Positions 38,961 through 43,824 of a stretch of 43,824 bases of DNA are shown here, in pieces. The notes beneath the pieces are model-generated. The model did not search any database and was not told the DNA's origin. It saw only the letters and a program-made list of their open reading frames with translations. The stretch's first letter is position 1; every line of letters begins with the position of its first letter. The position numbers and the translations under genes were made by a program. This DNA comes from a virus. The stretch lies in the IMG/VR virus record IMGVR_UViG_3300034177_000030, positions 1-43,824 of that record, one strand, 5' to 3'.

Positions 38961-39124
38961 TTTCCCTCCTTCGCTGCGCCGCTGTGGATCGTTGACTTCA
39001 ACGCCTCCTCGCGCGTGATGCACTCTACGGAGTGCTCCCCAGTAATCAGTTCGCTCGCAGATTCCGCAGAATGCCGGTTGATGAGTTCGGTCAATTCAGC
39101 TTCCAAAGTGCGGCGGTCGCTCAC
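38957..39124 (-). CDS. Small hypothetical protein
   Basis: The product has 55 residues from GTG 39124, coupled to the upstream stop. Glu-rich helices (RTLEAELTELINRHS; REEALKSTIHSG) without Cys clusters suggest a soluble helical protein. The C-terminal EGK codons (GGAGGGAAAG) serve as ribosome site for the next gene. Too short for length-based family assignment. Confidence 0.55.
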   Translation of the reverse strand: MSDRRTLEAELTELINRHSAESASELITGEHSVECITREEALKSTIHSGAAKEGK

Positions 39125-39414
39125 GGCTTCCCCTCCAGCACCGCGGCCACGAGGGCGTCGAGTGCTTCGCCTACGCCAACGTCAAGACCCTCCTCATCGC
39201 ACTTGCGCAGCAGCCTCGCGAGCGGCGCGAGGAGCGGGCGGGAGGCGACGATGAGGGCGGCGTCAGGTCTTCCGGTGCGAACGCTCGCGATGCTGTTGCC
39301 GTGCGAGATCGTCCAGCCCTTCGTATCCGTATGCTTTCGCGCATCCCACGGCCACGGCGTCGCCTCGCGGTCTATGCGCTCCAGCAGCTCGGCGGCGCGG
39401 AGTAGGTCACTCAT
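39121..39414 (-). CDS. Ea22-like (Ead) family protein
   Basis: The product has 97 residues from ATG 39414. The pattern LLRAAELLERIDREATPWPW followed by WDARK, then DAALIVASRPLLAPLARLL, is the Ea22-like signature (aTPgPWe and A-x-fI-A-x-R) of phage early accessory proteins. Function is not established; related genes lie in early regions of lambdoid phages. The end DALVAAVLEGKP carries the GKP cassette. A slightly longer start at 39423 exists. Confidence 0.7.
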   Translation of the reverse strand: MSDLLRAAELLERIDREATPWPWDARKHTDTKGWTISHGNSIASVRTGRPDAALIVASRPLLAPLARLLRKCDEEGLDVGVGEALDALVAAVLEGKP

Positions 39415-39695
39415 TCCTTCCACCCTTCCGCTCGCGCGATGGCGAGCAACGTGGCGAGGCGTGGGGTGGCTGCGTGGATCATCTTGTGTCCAGTCGCACC
39501 AGAAATATCCGCGTGAAACCGCCCATCAGACTCGTACTGAATCAACAACCCGCCCGCCATTCGCAGCCACGCCTCCACGACCTGCTCTGCCTGGTCTACT
39601 ATTTTGGTTGGACACCACACAATCCAACTGGCGCGGATGTCAGGGAATCGCTCCTCCAGAAACGCATCGAGCGCGGAGAGCTGTCCGGGACTCAC
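39411..39695 (-). CDS. Hypothetical protein
   Basis: The product has 94 residues from GTG 39695. The N-half is helical (LSALDAFLEERFPDIRASW), the middle has a beta/Trp-containing stretch (WIVWCPTKIVDQAEQVVEAW), and a Gly-Asp-His pattern (QYESDGRFHADISGATGHKM) follows. No catalytic site is clear. The gene is coupled to both neighbours within the operon. Family unknown. Confidence 0.6.
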   Translation of the reverse strand: MSPGQLSALDAFLEERFPDIRASWIVWCPTKIVDQAEQVVEAWLRMAGGLLIQYESDGRFHADISGATGHKMIHAATPRLATLLAIARAEGWKE

Positions 39696-40075
39696 GGCTT
39701 CCTCCCTTTGCTCCGCCGCGGGGCGGACGAGACGCTGCGGTACTTCGCGAGACGGAACTTGTTGCAGTTGCGCTCTCTACAATGCGCGATGCGTAGCTCC
39801 GCCTGCTCACGGGTGATCGCGGAATCAGAGCACGGCTCCCAACGCGCCGGGATTCTCCGGTAAACGTCGTTCAACATCTCAACCACCCACACGCTCGGCT
39901 CGCGCGGCTTGCGCTTGGTGCTCACGCGCAGCGCATTCGCGAGGCGCACATGCGCCGCCACCAGAGCCTGCCGATCTCGCGTCGCGGCGACCACGTTGAC
40001 CGCGAGCGCGAGAAACGACGCGAGCGTGCGCGCCTGCCGGCCGGTCAGCGTGACGGTGACGCGGGGACGGGTCAC
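39692..40075 (-). CDS. Hypothetical basic protein
   Basis: The product has 127 residues from GTG 40075. An N-terminal beta/helix part (VTVTLTGRQARTLASFLALA) is followed by helices (RQALVAAHVRLANAL) and an Arg-rich C-terminus with two Cys (IAHCRERNCNKFRL). The basic end suggests nucleic acid contact. It ends SKGRKP, again a ribosome-site cassette. No family was recognised. Confidence 0.55.
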   Translation of the reverse strand: MTRPRVTVTLTGRQARTLASFLALAVNVVAATRDRQALVAAHVRLANALRVSTKRKPREPSVWVVEMLNDVYRRIPARWEPCSDSAITREQAELRIAHCRERNCNKFRLAKYRSVSSAPRRSKGRKP

Positions 40076-40119
40076 TTGGCGCCCACCAGCTCGGGCTGCG
40101 CGGGAGTCGAGTACTTCAC
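40072..40119 (-). CDS. Possible 15-residue peptide
   Basis: GTG 40119 has a strong GAAGGAGA ribosome site, and the short frame (KYSTPAQPELVGA) ends at 40072, overlapping the next GTG. It may be a coupling leader rather than a functional peptide. Confidence 0.3.
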   Translation of the reverse strand: MKYSTPAQPELVGAK

Positions 40120-40132
40120 AGGGCTCTCCTTC

Positions 40133-40552
40133 TCAGAACGGGAGGTCTTCGTCGCTGGGCGCCGGCGGCTCTTCGCCGAGGTCGGTCGCGCGCTTCTTGG
40201 CGTTGCGCAGCAGGCCGGTAGCACCCATGAGCGCCGACGGCGTGGCCGAAATGTCCATGTCGATCTTCGCCTGCATCTTCCCCTTGTAGTCGTCGATCAT
40301 CAGGGGAACAGGATGGCCGGCGAGGAGCTGCCGATTGGCGTCGAGCTCTGACAGGTCGTGGGCGTCGGTGTCGAAGCCCGCGATCTTGAGCTGCCGCCGC
40401 GCCATGCCGGCGCTCTTCTCGGTCACGAAGATCAGCACCTCCACGGCATCGCCGTCGGCCGTCTCGCACTGAAGCGCCACGGCCACCTTGTCCGCGAACA
40501 TCCGCGTTCGGTTCGCGCGAATCACCGCCTTGCAAGGTCCGTACTCGATCAC
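40133..40552 (-). CDS. Single-stranded DNA-binding-like protein
   Basis: The product has 139 residues from GTG 40552, overlapping the recombinase stop. The end PSDEDLPF is the acidic tip typical of SSB proteins, which binds partner enzymes. Before it, a beta-rich body (CKAVIRANRTRMFADKVAVA; VEVLIFVTEKSAG) is compatible with an OB fold, though sequence identity to known SSBs is not evident. Pairing with a Sak4-like recombinase makes a recombination role likely. Confidence 0.6.
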   Translation of the reverse strand: MIEYGPCKAVIRANRTRMFADKVAVALQCETADGDAVEVLIFVTEKSAGMARRQLKIAGFDTDAHDLSELDANRQLLAGHPVPLMIDDYKGKMQAKIDMDISATPSALMGATGLLRNAKKRATDLGEEPPAPSDEDLPF

Positions 40553-41628
40553 GACTCGGCTCCCTTCTCTACGGCGTCGGGCGCCGGTGTGGATTCGATG
40601 CGGGCGAGCCCAGCCTTCAGCTCGTCGCTCTTGATTCGCGTCTCGACCTCTGTCCACGACGCGGTGCCGAAGGCGTCCTTGAGAGCAGCGACCTTCGCCT
40701 TTTTCTCGGCGGTGCTCTGCCCCGGCCAACGTTCGACGAGCGCGGCCTGGATCTTCTCGCAGAGGATCACACGCGCCTTGCGCTCGCGCGTGAAGTTGTC
40801 GGCTCCGTCGTCGGTGATTCCGTAATCGCTCTTCGTCTCCGTGTTCACGGGGGCGTGCGCGCCGGGCGTCAGGCGCTCGACGTGCGTGCGGAAGAACTCG
40901 AACGTCGGGTCTTCGCACGACTGCCCGTCGATGGCGTCGAAGCGGTCGCCGAGCACCGTGGCCCGGTGCGTCCATTCCTTGGTGAGCTTCGATCCCTCGC
41001 GCGCCTGAACGCGCTCCATCTCGACGAGCAGCGACGGCTCAAAGCCGAACTCGCCTTCGGTCTTCATCTTGACGCCGGTCTTCACCAGCTCCTTCTTGCC
41101 CGTCGATTCGTTCTCCTCGAAATCCCAGTCGTACCCCGCGCGCCCGCAGATCACGATGTGCAGGCGCGAGTTGAGATAGAGATCCGTCCAGATGCCCCAC
41201 TTCGCTTTGATGGGGTTCCAGTCCTGGAACTCGAGCCGCATCTGCGGCGAGCGATTCGTGCGCGCGTTGCGGTCGTTGAGCTGCTTGAGGTAGGAGTCGC
41301 ACGTTTCGCGCCAAACGTGCGTCATGCTGTCGGCGATCAGCACCGACACGCCAGCGGCTTCGCACTCACGCGTCATTGCGATCAGGTCGTCGAGCGCGCG
41401 CGAGCGCGTGCCGATCAAGTCGCGGTCGGTTCGCTTGCGAATCTCGGGCGCGACGTACTCGGCGCCGCCTTCGGTGTCGAACATCGCGATCGGACCGTCG
41501 AGCTTGAAGAAGTCGCGCGTGCCCGCCGCGAGCAACATCGCCGTCCATGTTTTCCCCGACTTGGGGAAGCCGAGGAAGCCGGCCTTGAGGTAGCCCTGTC
41601 CGGTGCCGAGCGTTTGCAGAAGTGTCAT
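40549..41628 (-). CDS. Sak4-like recombinase (RecA-type ATPase)
   Basis: The product has 359 residues from ATG 41628, with AGGAGA upstream. Walker A GFPKSGKT (20-27) and Walker B VLIADS (96-101) mark a RecA/Rad51 core; the pattern IAMFDTEGGAEYVA after Walker A is seen in Sak4-type phage proteins. The C-terminal third (VILCEKIQAALVERWPGQS) is helical and charged, unlike RecA. It anneals or pairs single strands in phage recombination, probably with the SSB-like protein encoded next. A GC hairpin (41649-41680) lies upstream. Confidence 0.8.
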   Translation of the reverse strand: MTLLQTLGTGQGYLKAGFLGFPKSGKTWTAMLLAAGTRDFFKLDGPIAMFDTEGGAEYVAPEIRKRTDRDLIGTRSRALDDLIAMTRECEAAGVSVLIADSMTHVWRETCDSYLKQLNDRNARTNRSPQMRLEFQDWNPIKAKWGIWTDLYLNSRLHIVICGRAGYDWDFEENESTGKKELVKTGVKMKTEGEFGFEPSLLVEMERVQAREGSKLTKEWTHRATVLGDRFDAIDGQSCEDPTFEFFRTHVERLTPGAHAPVNTETKSDYGITDDGADNFTRERKARVILCEKIQAALVERWPGQSTAEKKAKVAALKDAFGTASWTEVETRIKSDELKAGLARIESTPAPDAVEKGAES

Positions 41629-41648
41629 CGTGTCTCCTGAGAAGTTGT

Positions 41649-41680
41649 GCCCCGCCGCCGTGTCGAGTCGACGGCGGGGC
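41649..41680 (-). other. GC-rich hairpin between methyltransferase and recombinase genes
   Basis: GCCCCGCCGCCGT (41649-41661) pairs with ACGGCGGGGC (41671-41680), nine or ten base pairs in the stem, in the only substantial gap of this part of the operon. It lacks a T-tract. It could be a transcription pause, a processing site or a partial terminator before the recombinase gene. Confidence 0.45.
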
Positions 41681-41691
41681 GGCCGCGCGCT

Positions 41692-42579
41692 CTATTCACC
41701 TCTCGGGAGTGCGCGGCTGCGCTGACGTACTTCGCCAGCGCTCGGAACTGCTGCGAGCACGGCGCGCGCGATGGCGCGGCCCATGCTCATCGGAACGCCG
41801 TTTCCGACGAGCTTGCGTTTCCCGCTCACGGTGAACGGCGAGTGGCGGAAGAAGTCCGAGGGCAGACCCTGGAGCGCAAGCATCTCCTCGAGCGTGTAGC
41901 GGGTGGAGTAGTCGCGATCGGGTGCGCCGACTGCGCCCTCGTGGCGACCTGTGACGGGTGCGCGGCGCCGCTCCTCCGTCGTTCGGTTACCGGGCGTCGC
42001 ATCGTGGCCGCCCTGCACCGCTGTGCGCTTCAGCTTTCCGCTGCCGCCAATCGCCACCGGAACCGCGCGCGGGTCGCCGGCGATTGCCTGCACATGCTCG
42101 GCGGGCAGGAACAGCGCGAAGTCGATGAACGCGCGGAGCTCGGGAGCGGAATGATCGCGCATCCCGAACCAGAAGCGCCGCCGCCGCGACTGCTCCTCGC
42201 CGAGCGACGCCCAGTTGTCGAGCAAGAATGTGCGCACGTCGTAGCCGAGCGGCTTTATGTCCGGCGCCTTCGGCACGTTCTCGCGCAGGAACCACGCCGG
42301 CCGCGCTTCCTCGACGACGCGTGTCACCTCGGGCGTGAAGTCGGGGAAGCTGGGCTGCAAGCCTTTGGCCCGCACCAGATTCGCGAGCGAGCTGTGTGAT
42401 TGGCAGGGATCTCCGAAGATCATCCCGTCGAACTTGCCCGCTGGCGGATGGAAGTTTCTGATGTCGTAGAATGACCCCCACACGACATCTCCTGCGCTAA
42501 CAACACAAAATCCTTGCTCACGGAATGCCTCGTCCAGAAGCCCCGCACCGCTGAAGCACGACAGCACTAGTTCGCGCAT
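41692..42579 (-). CDS. C5-cytosine DNA methyltransferase
   Basis: The product has 295 residues. Motif [12 protein letters not shown] (9-19), motif IV GDPCQS with catalytic Cys59, motif VI ENV (100-102), motif [14 protein letters not shown] (130-139) and the C-terminal [12 protein letters not shown] (motif X region) are all present, in the normal order. The stretch between VIII and IX (about 140-245) is the target recognition part. It methylates cytosine C5 in a specific site; no partner restriction enzyme is evident. It starts at ATG 42579, overlapping the end of the HNH gene by 13 bases. Confidence 0.93.
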   Translation of the reverse strand: MRELVLSCFSGAGLLDEAFREQGFCVVSAGDVVWGSFYDIRNFHPPAGKFDGMIFGDPCQSHSSLANLVRAKGLQPSFPDFTPEVTRVVEEARPAWFLRENVPKAPDIKPLGYDVRTFLLDNWASLGEEQSRRRRFWFGMRDHSAPELRAFIDFALFLPAEHVQAIAGDPRAVPVAIGGSGKLKRTAVQGGHDATPGNRTTEERRRAPVTGRHEGAVGAPDRDYSTRYTLEEMLALQGLPSDFFRHSPFTVSGKRKLVGNGVPMSMGRAIARAVLAAVPSAGEVRQRSRALPRGE

Positions 42580-42992
42580 CGTCGCTGCCTCCAGTGCATT
42601 CGACTGTGCTCGCCGTGCTCAACGACCTCAAGATTTTCAATGCGGTTGTCGCTCTTGATGCCGTTCCGGTGGTGAACGTTCTCCGTTGGAGACAGAGCGC
42701 GCCCAAGGTGTCGTTCCATGACGACGCGATGCTTGAACCGCTTCCGTCCGTCGGCCGTCAGAACCTTGACGTAGCCACGTTCTGTCACGTAACCGCACTG
42801 TTCATCGCCGCCCCGATAGAAGTGATTCTCTTGGCCGAACCGAAGCTGCGGACGCAGCCCAACTCCGCGACGCTTCAGCCCGTCGTAAACGCTTTGACGA
42901 CTGACTCCGGTGATCGCGGCGATCTGCCCGATCGACATTCCATCCCTGTAGAGGGCGATCTCTCGCGAGAAGTCTCGGCGACGCCCGCTCAC
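42567..42992 (-). CDS. HNH endonuclease with N-terminal HTH
   Basis: The product has 141 residues from GTG 42992. An N-terminal helix-turn-helix ([20 protein letters not shown]) precedes an HNH_3-type core: [13 protein letters not shown], then [20 protein letters not shown], with His-His and Asn as metal ligands. This is typical of free-standing homing nucleases. Its 3' end overlaps the methyltransferase start by 13 bases. A restriction-modification pairing with that gene is conceivable but not favoured by the family. Confidence 0.85.
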   Translation of the reverse strand: MSGRRRDFSREIALYRDGMSIGQIAAITGVSRQSVYDGLKRRGVGLRPQLRFGQENHFYRGGDEQCGYVTERGYVKVLTADGRKRFKHRVVMERHLGRALSPTENVHHRNGIKSDNRIENLEVVEHGEHSRMHWRQRRCAN

Positions 42993-43150
42993 GTTCCAAG
43001 CCTCAGCGCCAGCCACCCCATCGCGGGCAGGAACGCGAAGAGCGCGAGGCACAGTGCGCGGACGACCATCTCGCCGTGGCTCGTGAGCCACCGCCTGCGC
43101 CGCCTGCGCGGGGCGAGGCGGATCACGCGGCCGCGGGTGGGCGCGATCAC
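42989..43150 (-). CDS. Small Arg-rich single-TM protein
   Basis: The product has 53 residues from GTG 43150, overlapping the previous stop. A basic N-terminus ([11 protein letters not shown]) is followed by one TM helix ([17 protein letters not shown], about 33-49). The basic part should stay in the cytoplasm. The first residues (IAPTR) resemble those of the 43413-43499 peptide, with similar DNA at both junctions. Function is unknown. Confidence 0.55.
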   Translation of the reverse strand: MIAPTRGRVIRLAPRRRRRRWLTSHGEMVVRALCLALFAFLPAMGWLALRLGT

Positions 43151-43416
43151 GGCTCGATCTCCGCGAACATGCGCACTCCGACGCAATACTCGCCGTCCTG
43201 CATCGCCTCTACGCACAGCCGCCCGGTCGCGCTGGAGATCGCGCCGCGGGCAACGTTGTCGAGCAACTCGTACAGCTGCGCCTCGATCTGCGCAGCGGTC
43301 GGAACGCCTGTGTCCAGCCACGTCCACCCGTTAGCCGCGAAGTATGGAGCGAGCGCCGTAGCGACCTTGGGCACTCGCTCGCGCGCCTCGTCGATCCAGC
43401 GTGCCTTGTCTCTCAC
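43147..43416 (-). CDS. Hypothetical protein
   Basis: The product has 89 residues from GTG 43416. A helical start ([20 protein letters not shown]) leads to a Trp-containing stretch ([12 protein letters not shown]) and a mixed C-terminus ([20 protein letters not shown]). It sits between two small TM proteins and overlaps both. The family was not recognised. The pattern suggests a small alpha/beta soluble protein. Confidence 0.6.
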   Translation of the reverse strand: MRDKARWIDEARERVPKVATALAPYFAANGWTWLDTGVPTAAQIEAQLYELLDNVARGAISSATGRLCVEAMQDGEYCVGVRMFAEIEP

Positions 43417-43499
43417 GGTGCGAGCACCACGCGCGCGAGCGCGACGAAGGCCACGAAGACGAGCGCGGTGAGAGCGGTGCGCAGAGTGGGTGCGATCAC
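43413..43499 (-). CDS. 28-residue TM peptide
   Basis: GTG 43499 overlaps the stop of the 43496 gene, and the frame encodes one hydrophobic helix (TALTALVFVAFVALARVVLA) with a short polar start (IAPTLR). It ends at 43413 in an overlap with the next GTG. Small size leaves doubt, but coupling on both sides and a clean TM profile support it. Confidence 0.5.
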   Translation of the reverse strand: MIAPTLRTALTALVFVAFVALARVVLAP

Positions 43500-43824
43500 G
43501 CGCTCACCGCTTCGGCGCGCGGCCAGCAGTTGCTCGCCTGGATGCGTCGCTCCCGCGCGACTGACTCCACCGCCGCGTGCGGCCCCATCATCAGAAACGC
43601 CGAGGCGAGTCCGGTGGCAGCGCCGACCTGCGCTCCGCTCATCCCGAGGCCCTTACACTTCGCGTCGTAGACCGAGCGGCGCGCTGCCTCCATCGCCTCG
43701 GTCCCACCGACCCACGCGTTGCCAGCCTTCGCGGGAACGCATGCGCGAAACGCGGGCGAGCGAAGCAGTTCTACCATGAGCACCTGGATGCACTGCTCGT
43801 AGCCAGACAACCCAAAACCACCCA
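43496..43824 (-). CDS. 3' part of the gene spanning the circular join
   Basis: This is the C-terminal part of the 135-residue protein that starts at 223. The last 62 codons (43496-43680, including the stop) complete it, while 43681-43824 repeats bases 1-144. In the far right copy the five G-to-A changes alter three residues (LGSP reads FGLS), so the clean copy at the left end should be used. It includes the Ala/Gly/Met hydrophobic stretch near the end (TGLASAFLMMGP). Family unknown. Confidence 0.75.
   Translation of the reverse strand, partial: GGFGLSGYEQCIQVLMVELLRSPAFRACVPAKAGNAWVGGTEAMEAARRSVYDAKCKGLGMSGAQVGAATGLASAFLMMGPHAAVESVARERRIQASNCWPRAEAVSA
43681..43824. repeat. Right copy of terminal redundancy
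   Basis: 43681-43806 equals bases 1-126. Beyond that, every G of the left copy in the last 18 bases (five of five) appears as A here. The pattern is too regular for random error and suggests read-end damage, strand-specific deamination or a variant population. Confidence 0.95.

Noticed and set aside
1-43824. tRNA genes, CRISPR arrays and insertion sequences
   Set aside because: No cloverleaf with a T-loop, no regularly spaced repeats and no transposase were seen by eye; a tRNAscan search would be decisive for tRNAs.

Overview
The window is an essentially complete genome of a temperate, tailed, double-stranded DNA bacteriophage, assembled as a circle. Bases 1-126 are repeated exactly at 43681-43806, so the unit is about 43,680 bp, and the gene cut by the left edge (1-223, minus strand) finishes at 43496. 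The DNA is clearly GC-rich, genes are tightly packed with ATGA, GTGA or TGATG overlaps, and GTG starts are frequent. The host cannot be named from the sequence; a GC-rich bacterium is all I would claim. No tape-measure, tail-tube or sheath protein is seen, while a portal, a beta-rich hub-like protein and three large ejection-like proteins are present. A short-tailed (podovirus-like) particle is therefore likely, by inference.

Layout. An immunity region (1760-2332) holds a CI/Cro-type repressor on the minus strand, flanked by two outward promoters with the same built-in palindromic operator. Leftward, through the circular join, one long minus-strand operon runs 1759 to 1, then 43680 to 35714. 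It carries many small zinc-ribbon or single-TM proteins, two HNH endonucleases, a C5-cytosine methyltransferase, a Sak4-like recombinase with an SSB-like partner, an Ea22-like protein and, last, a tyrosine integrase beside a candidate attP. Rightward (2332-10257) lies the early replication block: Cro-like protein, HNH protein, N-type DNA methyltransferase, VRR-NUC nuclease, cupin, an O-like protein with a candidate origin inside its gene, a TOPRIM primase-helicase and a PD-(D/E)XK nuclease, then small zinc-finger proteins. Four minus-strand islands (2926-3102, 8700-9045, 10254-10712, 11430-11999) interrupt the rightward half; the last two hold a terminase-small-subunit-like gene and an HNH endonuclease.

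The late operon starts at a promoter-like site with a tandem 19-bp dyad repeat (12141-12199). It proceeds through large terminase, portal, scaffold, major capsid, adaptor/hub and tail-fibre genes, a sulfotransferase-like gene and three ejection-like proteins. Three consecutive genes with Sec signal peptides follow, two of which share an N-terminal domain and one of which adds PKD and beta-helix-like parts. The lysis cassette (33603-35535) comes last.

The points most worth a second look are the shared operator/-10 design of the two early promoters, the 11-bp iterons inside the O-like gene, the secreted tailspike-like pair, the sulfotransferase in the virion cluster, the repeated gene-junction cassettes in the leftward operon, and the late-promoter tandem dyads.
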